DNA from: Diospyros lotus
Lineage: Eukaryota > Streptophyta > Magnoliopsida > Ericales > Ebenaceae
Reading direction: 5' to 3'
Length of the DNA: 64,000 bases
Assembly (NCBI RefSeq): GCF_014633365.1
Contig: NC_068341.1
Span: 9,734,001 to 9,798,000 of the forward strand
The notes under the pieces are model-generated. The model searched no databases. It had not been told where the DNA came from and worked only from the letters and a program-made list of their open reading frames with translations. Numbering within the stretch: the first letter of the stretch is position 1; each line of letters opens with the position of its first letter. The translations under genes were made by a program, and so were the position numbers. Below, piece by piece: positions 23,501-35,695 of the stretch.

Positions 23501-25295
23501 GTCAAGAAGACATTTTGGGTGCGCGCGCATCGCCCAAAAACATCCCTTCCCCACACCCTTGTGAAGTGAGGAACCTCGTGCACTGGGAATGCCCATTTCT
23601 AAATAAGGTTTCTTTATGCTTGATCATGAAGTATACCATACACATTCTCTGTATGGGACTTCTCAATTGAAAGGTGAATTTTCCCTGAATTTCGCTTGTT
23701 GAACAGTAGTTTTTCCCCATTTATCTATCTCCTTTTAAGCTGAAGCAATAGCAGCTTCATGTTAGTTATGACAAGTCCGTTTGATGTGCACTGCAGACGA
23801 TGTGTTATAGCTCGGGAGATGACAAAAATACATGAAGAGGTAGGTCTGCATTGAGTTACTTGCCATACATCTTTTCTAAGTGTGATTGCCATGCTCTCTA
23901 CTATCAGCTGGCATTGTTCTAGTCCATGGATGCTAGTGGTTGCCAGTTCTTCAGCACATCTCATCATTTTCCTTATTATGTGATTGTTCATTATATAATT
24001 GTTATGATATAAGAGAACATTATGGTAGTCATAATTCATAAGTGGTTTACTAATATGGATGCTTGATTAGTTTTGGCGTGGTACATTGGGAGAAGCAAAA
24101 GAAACATTTCCAACTCGCCAGCCAAAGGGAGAAATCACAATCTTGATTGAAGGAAAGGCAAATGACATGGTTGAAACTCCATCTGAGTCTCAGCTTGAGA
24201 AGGAACTGCAAGAGTTGGTCTCTGCAGGGCATAGTCTTTCTATGGTAGTTGATCTTTTTCTTTCTCCAAGTTCCATTTATCTAATTTAGCCTGTGTATCA
24301 AACTGATCTGTTGCGCGCTACTATACAGCATCCAATATTTGCATAAATTTCTAAAGAAGTGAAATTGGGGATATGAGGTCCCCTTCAATGATTTTACTTT
24401 GAAATTGGTGTGAATTTGATTATAGTTTTATGCCAGCTAGGCTTATAATGAAACACAGATGCAAAACATGTCATTAGATGTGAGTAATGACATATAAATA
24501 ATAATTTCTGATCCTTGCAATCCTAAAGAACTTGCTCACTTTTGATTATCCTAAACATTTTATTAGGGCATATGAATCGGTGTTGATTGTCTTATCAGCC
24601 ACTGCATGTCAACATCAATGTGATCTTCATCCATGGAAAAAATAAGATATTTTATTTTGGATGACCAGTATCGATTCTCGTGAGTTTTAGTTGGTTTTAT
24701 TTAGGCTTTAGTAGTTTTAAAGTATTTTATCTAGGCTAGTTCTATTTTATGCACACTATCCTCTGAGATCTCTTTTTTTGGGTATACCTAGTGATAAATG
24801 TCTCTGCCATTCATTATGTTTCCCATTGTTATTTTTTATCTTACTTAATATCATATATCATGCTTAGGCATTTGTCTGTATCTAATTTTCAACTGACTAT
24901 TACGTTAGGGTCACTAATTTCTCAGAACTAGGGATTAATTTCATGTTTTGAATTTGAAAGTCGCAGTATTCACTTGTCAGTACACGTGCTTCTTTTGAGA
25001 TGCTGGGTGAAAAGCAGTCTTTAATTTTTGTTGCTTTTGATAATAAATTTTTTAAAATTGATCAATAATCTAAGCTGACCCAACAGTGGGATTAAGGCTT
25101 GATATGTTATTTCGATTAATATTCTGATTTTTTTTTAATTTTTCTCAATGGGTGTTGCTAATTTGTCTACTTCTGATAACATAATTGCTTAAGGCGGTCA
25201 AGTTGGTAGCAGAAGGAACATCTGTGAGAAGAAAGGATGTATACTCACTTGCGTTAAGGAAATTCAGGAAGCAAGTTGACACCGTGGAAGATTGA
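17578..25295 (+). CDS. RsmI-type rRNA 2'-O-methyltransferase (tetrapyrrole methylase fold), At1g45110-like
   Basis: Nine exons: 17578-17775, 19030-19097, 19446-19542, 19630-19758, 21536-21644, 21774-21918, 23797-23839, 24071-24244, 25194-25295. All junctions are GT-AG and in phase; the total is 354 aa. Bacterial RsmI (about 286 aa) methylates C1402 of 16S rRNA using S-adenosylmethionine. Signature motifs are present: LVGTPIGNLEDIT (residues 75-87), SEDTRHSGKLL, SDAGTPGISDPG (150-161), IPIPGPSALVAGLSASGL, a basic SRRERL and RRCVIAREMTKIHEEFWRG. The C-terminal LRKFRKQVD resembles the RsmI tail. The first ~70 residues are rich in Ser, Arg and Leu with few acidic residues and precede the conserved core, as in an organelle transit peptide, so plastid or mitochondrial 12S/16S-type rRNA is the likely substrate (inference). 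The start is the first in-frame ATG; ATG at 17584 and 17608 are alternatives. Confidence 0.92.
19131..19368. mobile_element. Small MITE in intron 2 of the RsmI-like gene
   Basis: Left end AGGGTTCGTTTGGTTATGG and right end CCAAACGGCCCTT are inverted relatives, and the ~238-bp interior has no coding content. The ends resemble Harbinger/hAT-type MITE termini, but no target duplication is clear. Confidence 0.55.
20210..21351. mobile_element. PIF/Harbinger (Tourist-like) non-autonomous element, 1.14 kb
   Basis: Terminal inverted repeats GGGCCCATTTGGTTGGA (left) and TCCAACCAAACAGGCCC (right) are bounded by a TTA target duplication at 20207-20209 and 21352-21354, the hallmark of PIF/Harbinger. Subterminal GGGAATGGGCATTCC-like motifs are repeated in inverse orientation near both ends. 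The interior has a C-rich coding-strand-like stretch (20463-20987, Pro/Leu/Ser-rich frames) but no transposase. It sits in intron 4 of the RsmI-like gene. Confidence 0.85.
21690..21773 (+). repeat. Duplicated 3' splice-site region before exon 6
   Basis: A 41-bp tandem repeat ending CTTTTTTTAGTTGGAT gives two polypyrimidine-AG acceptors, AG at 21731-21732 and at 21772-21773. The second leads directly into the conserved VGFLSKHAGSRRERL reading frame. Use of the first would insert in-frame codons ending in TAG at 21771-21773. Confidence 0.85.
22207..22236. repeat. Poly-C tract in intron 6
   Basis: An uninterrupted C run of about 29 bases. Other homopolymer tracts occur nearby: G at 22738-22750, T at 22836-22849, T at 23091-23111, and T then G at 23259-23288. 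Confidence 0.8.
25055..25120 (-). repeat. SINE 3'-region fragment, minus strand
   Basis: On the minus strand it reads AACATATCAAGCCTTAATCC and then CACTGTTGGGTCAGC, the same module as at 6764 and 9740. It lies in the last intron of the RsmI-like gene. Confidence 0.5.
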
Positions 25296-27995
25296 TACAA
25301 TATGATGTGTAACGTTTTTCTCCTCTTATGACACTTCTTATTATCATCATAGGCAACTTCAAAGTCCATCCCATACGATGCTTGGTTTGACCATGACCTG
25401 TAATGTTGTTGCTGGAATGGGCATGGTCTCGTGTCTATACTGAAATTCCTATATCCATCCATCTGTTCAGGTTCTTCGACTCTATATGCAATTGGGCTGC
25501 AGACACCAAGTAATTGGGATTGAGGCGCAGTCCACTTGTTTGAGCACAATCTCTTGTGATCGGATGCCTGATTCTCCTTGACAACAGTCCATTAGCATCT
25601 GGTTCTATGTATGGTGGGCATATACTGGGACGTAAATACATGACAAATGCGAAGCATAGGAGACCGTGTGGCCTCTAGGACAAGCAACCTTTAATGCTGA
25701 GCCGTTGGTTGTTGGATTTCACCAGAATTCTGTTTCTGATGCAAGTTGGAGAAGCAGGCAGAAGGGAAGGAAGCAGGTGATATGGTTCCAGGGCAGCACT
25801 AGAGCAGAAAACTCTACTTGGGCCTTGCTAGTGTCAATTTCCTCTGCTTCTTTATGATGTCATAGCCTGCCTGTCTTTCTTTTATTAAAGTGGATGAATT
25901 GATACTATTTGTTGGATTTTATGCGTTTTGTTGCGTTCTTCTTATTTATATATTTCCAGCTCTTCCCCTCGAGTCTCCAGTCGTTAATGTCATGCCGAGA
26001 CCAAGACATGCTTTAAATATTTTTGGTGCACAAAGAATGCTTTTAAGATTAGATGCAAAAGTGAATAAAATCCTAGGCTTTGGCAATTTCATGTTTTCTT
26101 TGGTAAAAGGGAAGTCAAGGGGCACTAATTATCCGTAATATTTTTGTAAAACTCTTGCTGTGAGCCATCTAATGTAGCATTATTAACTCTCTTGTTTTTA
26201 AACTAATGAATTGTATAACAAATGATTATCGAACCAATTAAGGAGCGCTACCCTTGAACTTGATATCTTAAATGGGGACCAAGGATTGGCACTTTTAGCC
26301 AAAATTTAAGAAACTTGAATCCTCTTACTCAATTGGTAACTTCTTTAGTTAATAGAAATTTTATATAAAACAATAATGATCGTTGTATATAAAAAGTATT
26401 AAAAGATCTATGATTAAATTTTTTTTTACTGTCGTGTAACTCAGTTAATATTTTTTATACAAAAATTATGTAAAAATAATAATTTTACTTACGTTGCTTT
26501 ATTTTAACGAAAGGAAAAAAAATAAAAAAAAAAAGAAGCTATGATTCTAGAATTTTTGTATTAAGAACATTGCTAAAACGACCTTTTGATTCCTTGAACC
26601 CAGAGTGAAGACTGGTACTTGAGTTTGTTCACCCTTCCGTGGTTTGCTTCACTTAATTATCTTTATACCAACTGATGGTCTGTGATACATGTGCTTTTAT
26701 GCATATTTTTATCTCGAAGTGAGGAGGAAGAAAAGGAAAGACTGTGTCGAAAGATGAAATGTTTTCATCTTGTGCAATTTGTTTAGTTTCGGTTGATGTG
26801 CAAAGGGAAATGCAGAGAGTATAAGAGAACAAGGGGAATCAGAAATGTGGTTTGAAATTTACAGAGGGAGTCCTGCTCCTGCAAAAACAAAAAAATTGTG
26901 CAGGGTCAGTGCAGAAGAAACTTTAATCAGTGAGTGGGCCATCAGGGCTTTGTTAAACAACAAAACTGTGAAATCAGAAAGGGACAACTGGGGAAGGCCA
27001 AAGGGAACAAAGATGGTAATCATTGCTAAAACATCTAAACAAACCATCCCAAAACAAACCCAGGATCAATCAATCTCACAAGCAAGTAGAAGCAGCTAAA
27101 GAATCCCATTTCATGTTTTCGCCTGCTGCTTTCACTCTCTCCTTGGGGAGTGTTGTTTCAGTGTCCCATCAAAATCTTATTGAGTAATTTCAAACAAGCT
27201 GAGATATTCCCATTTGGTTATAGATTCAGAAGCAGACAATCTTGAAACTGGGAGTGCACAAAAGATTGGCCACTTTTCTCCTCCTTTTTTACTTTTTACA
27301 GGTTGCAGAAACCCACCCGGCCAGCCAGAACAATTTATCATAGATATTGGATAGATGGATAGAGAGAGAGAGGGATCGAAGTACTTTTTGAGTGTCCCAA
27401 AGAAATGTAACAGCAGGCATTAAAGCTGAATGGTTGATGCTTTTGCTTGTTGTTTTGTAGTCAGGGAAGAGGGGACCATCTTTCTTTTCCTGTCATTTTC
27501 AGGCATTTTTCACTTGGCTAGCTAGCTAGCTAGCTTTTGCTTCTATGAACAAGCTTGCAGAGGTCTATGTTTTCTAGGATTTGAAGCTTTCTTCTACATG
27601 CCAACCAGAGAGAGATCTTTTGCTCTCTTCTTCAAATGAGCTGAGGCATGCATGCACACAAAGATTGGTATTCTCCTTGCTTCCACAACTCTTCACTTCC
27701 CAGAACTTATGCTTACCAGGGCTTGTACTTGCTTAGGGAATAGTCACTAGGACAGGTACCAATTCTACTCAACAGGTTCTATAGCTCTTGCATGGACATT
27801 TCTTGTATTCACCGAGGACTGAGGCAATGATTATAATCTCCTCTAGCTGTAGTAACTCATGGCTCCTTCTTTGAGGCCGGCTGCTTCAGCTACTGCTAAG
27901 TAGCTACTACTTGCCTCAAAACTCTAATTTCTTTGGTCCAGCAACCATAGATCTAAACTCAAACACCCAATTCTTCTGATCTCTTATTAATAGCA
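25296..27995. other. 3' end of the RsmI-like gene and upstream region of the BEL1-like gene
   Basis: 25296 to about 26200 probably includes the 3' untranslated region of the methyltransferase gene. The remainder is upstream sequence of the homeodomain gene. Landmarks are a (GA)n tract at 27360-27371 and a GCTAGCTAGCTAGCTAGC run at about 27517-27534. A CT-rich, stop-containing stretch from 27600 to 27995 is likely the 5' leader. No other gene seen. Confidence 0.5.
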
Positions 27996-29698
27996 ATGGT
28001 TTCACAAGATTCACCCCCCAACCCTTCCTCCAGTGTTCTACACCAATTCATAATCTCAGACTCCATGGCCAGCCACCCCTTCCAAAACCAGCATTTTGAT
28101 GCTTGCAGAAGTGATCCGAGGGGCAGTGGCATGGTCCACCACTCCCAGGGACAGGGTGTGTATCCCAGTGTTCAGTGTCTTGGTGAAAGAATGTCCAGAG
28201 CATTAGACCTTGTCCAGGCTCCTCCATTAACAGGGGAATCTCCAATAAGCCATTGCAGGCACTTGATTGACCTTCTTGGTTCATCAAATGAGACCCATCA
28301 CCAGCCTCAAAGGCTCACCCTGTCGCTCGGCTCCGATATGCTTGTTCCTCCGGTCCAGTTTAGGTCCCGGATTAGCCCCAGCTACTTCATTTCTGGAGAA
28401 GAAGAAGCGAGGGAAGCTTGTCATAATCCTAGAAGGGATTCTCTTGCTTGTTCTGCCTCTTATGGAGCGGAATCTTTCGCCATTGCCGTTGGCAACTCCA
28501 AGTATCTTAATCAGGCCCAGTCTCTTCTTGAAGAGGTGGTTAGCGTCGCCTGTAAGGCCGTGGACTTGAGGAATGAGAAATTTATCAGAAGATTGTCCCG
28601 GCATAGCAGAAGAGGATCTCTCCGACTCTGCTCCGAGCTTAAACATGCCCTGCCAAACGATGGATTATCTCCTGAGAAGCATGATCTTCAAATCAAGATC
28701 TTGAAGCTTATTTCCTTGTTGGAGGAGGTGAGTCCAAACAATATCGAAGCATTTAGCTTTTCTCCACTTCACTGCTTCTGAATTCCCGGATTACTTACGA
28801 TTAGGCTTTTCTTATCGTGTGACTCCCTCTTAAAATAGCTCTGTAGGATAGTTATATAATTCATTCAAAGTAGTACAAAATAACATTGTTTTGAGTCCCG
28901 CGTTTCTTCTCAGGTGGAGAGGAGATACGAGCATTACTGCCACCAGTTGGAAGAAGTGGTTTCGTCCTTCGAGATGATAGCAGGCGCAGGAGCAGGCAAG
29001 TCCTACACTGCTCTTGCGCTCCAAGCCATGTCCAGGCGTTTCTGCAGTTTGAGAGACGCGATAACGTCCCAAATCCTCGCCGGAAGACATCGAATATCTG
29101 ACGATATACCGAAATTCAATCCGGCTTTGTCGCAGCTCAGCTTGTTCGACAGAGAAACCGGAGACAACCAGCTCTCGTCGCTTCAACAGCTCGGGATGAT
29201 GCAAAGCCAGAGGCAGGCCTGGAGGCCGATCAGGGGCTTACCGGATACCTCCGTGGCGATCCTCCGATCTTGGCTCTTCGAACACTTCCTCCATCCGTAA
29301 GTGATTCAATCAAAACCTGTCGCATGTATTTCACATCAATTTACTGCAATTCCGTTGAAAATTTTAAACTGATTGATCACCGATGGCTGTTTCAATAGCT
29401 ATCCAAACGATTCCGAGAAGCTGATGTTGGCATCACAGACAGGACTAACGAAGAACCAAGTAATTCTCTCTTGCCTTTTAAATCTCTACTCCGCCGGCAA
29501 GTTAGCCGCTGAACTCGATTTCCGGTGGCTCAATTTCAGGTTTCCAATTGGTTCATAAATGCTCGAGTGCGGCTGTGGAAGCCTATGATCGAAGAAATGT
29601 ACAAAGAGGAGTTCGCGGATTCTTCAGCAGACTCCGATCCTCTGTTAGCAAGCGGTTCCCTGCCTGGCGAATGCGTCACCGACACTGCAGAGGAGTGA
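27996..29698 (+). CDS. BEL1-like TALE homeodomain transcription factor (BLH3/BLH10/BLH11 group)
   Basis: Four exons: 27996-28727, 28914-29296, 29399-29459, 29540-29698; in-phase GT-AG junctions; 444 aa. Order of parts: a divergent N-terminus with a LTLSLGS motif at about residues 107-113; the SKY motif with [15 protein letters not shown] from 168; the BELL domain at about 230-300 ([39 protein letters not shown]); and the homeodomain at about 347-409, with the PYP three-residue loop extension split by intron 2 and helix 3 WFINARVR in the last exon. BEL1-like proteins dimerise with KNOX proteins and bind DNA in the nucleus. The 61-bp exon coding part of the homeodomain is typical of the family. 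The C-terminus ends about 30 residues after the homeodomain, short for BLH3/10, which usually carry a long tail. Placement beside the GT4 gene supports the BLH3/BLH10/BLH11 neighbourhood, but I cannot fix the orthologue. Confidence 0.93.
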
Positions 29699-31318
29699 AG
29701 GCTGCGCCAATGGCGGTTGAGCTCAGGATTTTTGTCTTCGTCCACAGAAGTACATCTAAAGCAAGCTTCTGGAGGAGATCATCTGGTAAATTAAGTCTAG
29801 AATCGAAGCCAAATTGCGGTTGCGTGAGCATCAAATCTTTGGCATGTTACTGAACTTACTCTGACGAATGTGAGGCAATTCTAGAATAGTGTGGGAAAAT
29901 GTTTAGCTACACAGCCCGAATGCCCAATATATATATATATATATATGTAACTTCATTTCACCACATCTCAAATGAAAGAACTAGTCGCTCACACGGCCTG
30001 GTGTCTCAGATGGCGGCGACGCTCAACGGCACTGAGAGGCGTTCTGGGAGTCGCTGGCGTCTTCGCTACTCTACTTGGTGGAGAATTTGCCACCACGCCA
30101 CACCGGGAGATTATAAAACTGAAAAATAAATCATAATCATCAAGTAATCTAAAAGAAATTCAGTTAACAATTGCCCAAAGAAATGGTTCAAAAAAAAAAA
30201 AAAAATGTATCGGATGTCAAAATTGAATGTGATACCAAAAGTCACCGTAAAGGTATGTTTAGGCCCCACAATCGCGGGGATGGTGGGAACTCCGTTGCAC
30301 GTTTAGCCCAGCATGCACTTCAACTAACGTCTTCGTTGAAACTGCAACTTGCATGATGATGGATGGCTTAATGAAGTCGTCAGTTGGAGATGGACACCTT
30401 TTTAATAAATATAAAATTACGAGTTTATTTTTTTATTTTTTATAAACATGTGCCATAATGACTCAATTATTATATATTTTTAATATGATCGTCATTGTGC
30501 GACTTTCAATATTCGTGCTCTTAATTATATTAAGGAAAATAAATCACAAGTATGAAGTTTCGCCTCACTACGCTGGATAAGGATCGAACTCATGTATTCT
30601 TAATGATGGGATTCATGAATTTGATTTTTTTAATTTATTTGTAAATATATAAATACTACTATAATTATGGTTATATTTTATTAATAAATCCATCATGCAT
30701 TCGTGTATTCCTATGTTATCAATGATGTTAATTAAATTAAAATTAAATAAAACTATCACTAATTTTTATTTAATTAAGTTATTAAATCAAAATTAAGATA
30801 AATAAAAATAGTACTAAGAGAACTATCGACCAAGTAAAGATACTATCCATTGTGACTATGGGTTTGTTGGAAAATGTTCTTAAACTTAGATGAATTTTTG
30901 TAATGATTGTCCAATAATATTCGAGTTTTGAGTTTCGTATAATTCTTTTTTCTTTTTTCATATCGACCACTGAATATATATTAGTCTAGTGAACTCATCC
31001 ATCGATAATTTTCTAATATTTACTTTTAAAAAATATATTTTTGTTTTTATTTAATTTGACTTATATCTATTATTGGTGAGCCATGTATAAAAATTAAATC
31101 ACAAAAAAAAAAATTACATTACCTTTAATACCAAAATTACCCTCTAATTTTTCACAAAAATGGTGTAAATATTAGGTATTGAATTTCACTATCTAAAATT
31201 AAATAATCTATTAAAAAGATGAGTTATAATTTTACAAAATGTTACCCTGACATTAACTTTGTAATAAATGTGAATAAATAATATCTATATTAATTTTAAA
31301 AATGTTGTTGCGATGATG

Positions 31319-31381
<63 letters not shown>

Positions 31382-32255
31382 TCTTCCAACCAATGATATA
31401 TGAATTATACTTGTTAAAACTCAATAAGGATACATCGAATATTTGGCCTCTTAAACCAAATTAAGTGACAATGTAAATCATTGTTCTTGTTGTTGTGATA
31501 TAAATACAAGTCCCGCATTCCTAATAAATTGAATAATGTTATTTATCTCCAGTAAAAATAAATATCGGTGATATGACAACTCATGTAAAAGTATTTTGTT
31601 GACATTACATGTCTATTTAAATATTATAAAAAAATAAAATCTATCTAACTTTCTTTCATCTTTTTTAAATAAATAATCTCTATTGGAGATAAATAAAGTT
31701 ATTCTAACAAATTGCCCACACTTATTTAGGGAGTCTATTTGTTACATCACCATGGAATTATTATTTTTTAGTAGAGGAAGCATAATTTAGAGGTACTCAT
31801 CAATTTTGAATATTATTATAACCAACCAAATAAAAAACTAAAGCTGATTTACTTAACAAATAATAATAATAAATATAAATAAAACCAAACTCACTTCAAC
31901 CATATCAAATTCAAATTTAATCAAACTAAGTTTTGATTTTAAAATTTATAAAAATGTATCAAAAATTTTATTATCCGAAAATTGTACCATACCAAAATAT
32001 TAAGATATATAAATTTTGTTTAAAGATAAATTCTGAAAAAGAGTAAATAACAGAATGGCCGTTAAAGATAAATCTTTCATATATATATATATATGAAAGA
32101 TTGCTCATGGAGCAGGTGAAACGAAACCCACTGTCCATAAATGGGGTACGAGATTGGGTCTATGCATTGCACGTGACTTCAAAGGGGATTTGGTGACTAG
32201 AGTGGTTGATTCCGTCACATGAGACCGTTCTCCATGTATCTTTATATATAAATAT
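29699..32255. other. AT-rich intergenic DNA
   Basis: 3' flank of the BEL1-like gene, then more than 2 kb of AT-rich DNA. It holds a (TA)n tract at 29928-29946, a piece near 30550-30610 resembling the SINE at 56390 (TTCGCCTCACTACGCTGGA, GATCGAACTC), and a long trinucleotide microsatellite at 31312-31377. 32040-32255 is the original upstream DNA of the peroxidase gene, now displaced by the MULE. No gene seen. Confidence 0.5.
31312..31377. repeat. (AAT)n microsatellite
   Basis: Three GAT units followed by about twenty uninterrupted AAT units. It is likely to be highly variable in length. Confidence 0.95.
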
Positions 32256-32399
32256 GGATAATGCTACATGGACGAACGCCTAGACGCACGGGTTGAAAAA
32301 CGTGGATTATCGCGATATATTGATACTAAATTATCGCGATAACCCGCGTTACAATGCGTTGTTAATTTGAAAACCAGTGCCTCACCCAAATTAGAAATT

Positions 32400-32559
32400 T
32401 AGGGTTTAGCTCGCTGGTGTTCTCTCTGTCTCGCTCAATCTCTCTATCTCTGATTTAGGGTTTAGGTCGCAAGATTCTTTCTCGCTCTCTTACCAACTGA
32501 AACCCTATTGCTCTCGCTCAATCTCTCTCTGATTTAGGGTTTAGGTCACAAGATTCTTT

Positions 32560-32600
<41 letters not shown>

Positions 32601-32920
32601 TTACCGGCTGAAACCCCATTGCTCTCGCTCGATCGAGCGCTCAATCTCTCTCTGATTTAGGGTTTAGGTCACGAGATTCTCTTTCTCTCGCTTGCTCTCT
32701 CTTACCGAGTGAAACCCCATTGTTATCGCTCGCTCTCTCTTACTGACTGAAACCCCATTGCTATCGCTCGATCTCTTATCGTTTGAAACCCCATTGCTGC
32801 TGACGACTAGCTCTCTCTCTCTGTATTTTTTAACCGATCGCGTCTCTTCCTGTCGCCGGCGACGAGCTCTCTCTCTTTGTATTTTTTAACCGATCGCGTC
32901 TCCTCCTACCACCGGTGACG
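32400..32920. repeat. Left subterminal repeat zone of the MULE
   Basis: The theme CTCAATCTCTCTCTGATTTAGGGTTTAGGTC and ACTGAAACCCCATTGCT recurs about four times between 32430 and 32800. (CT)n lies at about 32566-32598. Such zones in MULE ends act as promoters of the element's genes. TTATCGCGATA occurs twice near 32310-32340. Confidence 0.75.
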
Positions 32921-33561
32921 AGGTCTGATATCTAACTCGAAGCAAGAACCTGAGAGGTATATTTTTATGTTTATTGTATATTTTTATGTTTCAGACTCTA
33001 ATGCCAACAAAGATATTTTTTTGTTTTTATGTATTGTTATGATGCAAGTGATGTTATGTTTCTTATGTATGTTTCTTCTGTATTAATGAAGGTTTAGCAA
33101 TTGAACTAGGGGTCATGAGTATACGAACCTGTTTTCACATTATTGAAGTTTATTATACGCTCTTGTTCTGGAGGTGTTAATGCACCATGAGTATAATTTG
33201 TCCTTATGAAATTGCACGATTCCACGTGAGTGGGTGTGTTAGAAAGCTCAATATATAATATTGATATTCTTGTGCACTCTTGGTATGTAAATGTTATAGC
33301 ACATTAAGTTTAGTTTGTCTGGTTTGCACATGAGGTGGAGTTTTAAAAAAGTTGATATACATTGATAGATGGGATTAACCTTTTAGAACAAGTGAAAGCA
33401 TAACAATCAAGACAACAAATTTTACACATACCTGGAAAGTAACATAAAATATAAACACATAGAATTGTGAAAATAAAACTATTAAAATGCAATGTAGCAA
33501 CAGATAATGATGAAGCAGTAGAATGCATGTGTAAAAATGCATATGAACAAAAATGTCATAC

Positions 33562-33637
33562 CTGCGGCATCTCATCTATATCTACATCATTTTCATGTTC
33601 AACTACCCAATTAATAGCAGCCTCAATACTAACATAC
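33562..33637 (-). pseudogene. UBA-domain exon, probably captured from a host gene
   Basis: On the minus strand, an exon of 76 nt is flanked by a good acceptor (TTTTCAG) and donor (GTATGA). It reads G then YVSIEAAINWVVEHEND and VDIDEMPQ. This is the second half of the UBA domain of At1g04850-type UBA/TS-N proteins, as I recall that family (GNxxEAAxNWVxxHENDxDIDEMP). The flanking sequence within the MULE looks intronic on both sides, and the adjoining reading frames up to 33840 are unfamiliar. Capture of host exons with introns by a MULE (Pack-MULE behaviour) is the simplest explanation. Confidence 0.65.
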
Positions 33638-34156
33638 CTGAAAATTTTTAAATATGTAAAAAAAGTTATTACAGCAAAAAAGCAACATTCATAAGTGAAC
33701 CAATCAGGAAAAAGTTCCAAGTCAAATGTCCAAAACTCGTCGTCAACCAAAAAGCTTTTGGTCATTGGAATAAAAAAGAGGGAGCAAATTTTGCTTCCAA
33801 TGCTCAGGGAGATCCAGCCAGAAAACAACTTCTGGACCAACCATTTCTAAGGGAGAACATACTTTATGAGGCTTGTTGTGTCATGCATGTGATTGATGTA
33901 AGAACTTAAAATCCATCTTATATCGTAACTTGCTATGTTGTGTCCTTTGAGGAGTATTTTTCTCTTGATGTTGCTAAATAATTAATGCTATATTTTATTT
34001 AGTTTTGAATGTATTAACAATTGTTAGACATACTTGATAGTGTATAAATTTACATTATTTTAGCGTATAAATGGGAGGATATTGACAGTGATAAAACATT
34101 TCAAGTACAACTATTTAATAACATAATCTTTTTTAAATTTAATTATTTTAGTTAAG

Positions 34157-34618
34157 ATGACGTTCAATTTAGAAATGGGTGAAAGTTCAATCAACTCTTC
34201 AACCTCGCATCAAGGAATTATGTGTGAGCATGGTGTGCCTGTTTGGAGTTATACTTCATGGACTAAATTTAATCCTGGAAGGAGATTCTTGCGATGTCGA
34301 TTCTGGAAAGTAATTTTTATCTTATACATTAAATAACTGTTAATGATTTTCTTATGATTGATTGTTGGATGGCCTAGTGGACAAGATGATGATTGCATAT
34401 GGTTTCAATGGATCGATGATGAACAAACCAATCGTGACAAAACATTATGCGAAGCTTTATTGGATAAGAAAAAAAGGAACATGAAGGTTAAAGATGAAAA
34501 TGAGAGATTACTTCAAGAACAAGTGAGGGCTTCTGAAGAAAAAGCCTTAAGGAGAAGAAAATATATTGAAGCTTTAGGAAGAGATTTTTCAATTGAAAAT
34601 GAAGCTTCAAGAGTATAG
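34157..34618 (+). CDS. GRF-type zinc-finger protein encoded by the MULE
   Basis: Exon 1, 34157-34309 (51 codons), ends at donor GTAATT; exon 2 begins about 34373 and runs to the stop at 34616-34618. Exon 1 has CEHGVPVWSYTSWTKFNPG and RRFLRC, exon 2 DDDCIWFQWIDDEQTN; together they form the zf-GRF pattern (C...TS.T..NPGR.F..C...C..F.W.D). A charged coiled coil follows, LLDKKKRNMKVKDENERLL to EALGRDFSIENE. The protein is small, about 130 aa. The only plausible acceptor (AG at 34371-34372) does not restore phase with exon 1, so this copy may carry an indel or use another site. GRF fingers bind single-stranded nucleic acid in APE2, NEIL3 and TOP3A; the role of this short plant form is unknown. It faces the transposase gene convergently. 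Confidence 0.7.
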
Positions 34619-35695
34619 GAAGAAAGAAATGAAGTTTGTTAGGGTTCTAATAGTGTTAGGATTTAGTTATTTTTTGTTAATTGTATGACTAACGAAAAAC
34701 GATGGTAGTAGATTTAGGTATTTGGCTTTAATGTAAAGGATAATCTATGTTAGTAAAACTTTAATGTAAACCTTAATTGAACTATGTGATGCATTCTTTC
34801 TAAAAAAGGTTCCCTGTGTATTCCCTGCCCAAAAATTGGTTATATTGGTTGTAGCTTCATCATTGTTAGCGTGGCATTTGTTCTGTTGAAGTAGCGTGGC
34901 ATTTGTGCAACTTGTATAGCTAGAGCATGCTTATATTGGCTATATCTTCATCATTGTTGCCTGAGACTTAATTTTGTAATTGGCACCAAATTGGGGTGTA
35001 GACTCGCTTTGAATATATCAAGCACTATAGCATACCTCATTGCCAGTGTCCTTTTTGTTAGTGAGCATGCACCCTTACAATTGGGAATGATGTTAGTCTG
35101 AACTATCTTTTCATATTTATGTGACCCTTTATTTTCGTTGGTAGCAAATATATTGTAGTTTTAGTCATTTCAATTATTACTATCAGTAGATCCATATGCT
35201 GACATTACATACCTTTTTGGATAAATTGCAGATGTTTAACATGCTATCCACTTTTAAGATAATTTTTAGGAACTTATACCAACATGATTTACGCATACCA
35301 AAAATCTGCACATATTAAGCAAAGCTCACAAACCAAACTCGATTATGCATGCCCAAACTTGCCAAATGCTTAGGACAATTTTAGACAAAAAAAAAAAAGC
35401 GAAATCAAGTCTCCAATGACACACCAAAAGGCCTAGGACTACATTCTTCTTATAAGAGGCTCAATTCAAATCCCATCGCCTAAACTATTAAAAAAAAGCA
35501 AGCAAAACATAAACAAATTACAAATGTTTATATTCTATCAGCTGTAAAGTAATACCTACATCATTGACAAGCATGATTACTGCTGCAAAGCCTTACTATA
35601 CACATGTCAGGTGAGTAAAAATGAACAATAGATGATCGTCCCCACAACCCTTCATGCTAGTGCTGAAGGAACACAAGGAACTTCATGATCACTAG

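Noticed and set aside
26845..27099. 84-codon frame upstream of the BEL1-like gene
   Set aside because: No recognisable domain, no conserved context and typical intergenic composition. It could be part of a leader but not a supported gene.
31312..31377. CRISPR-like or coding repeat
   Set aside because: It is a plain trinucleotide microsatellite in AT-rich intergenic DNA.
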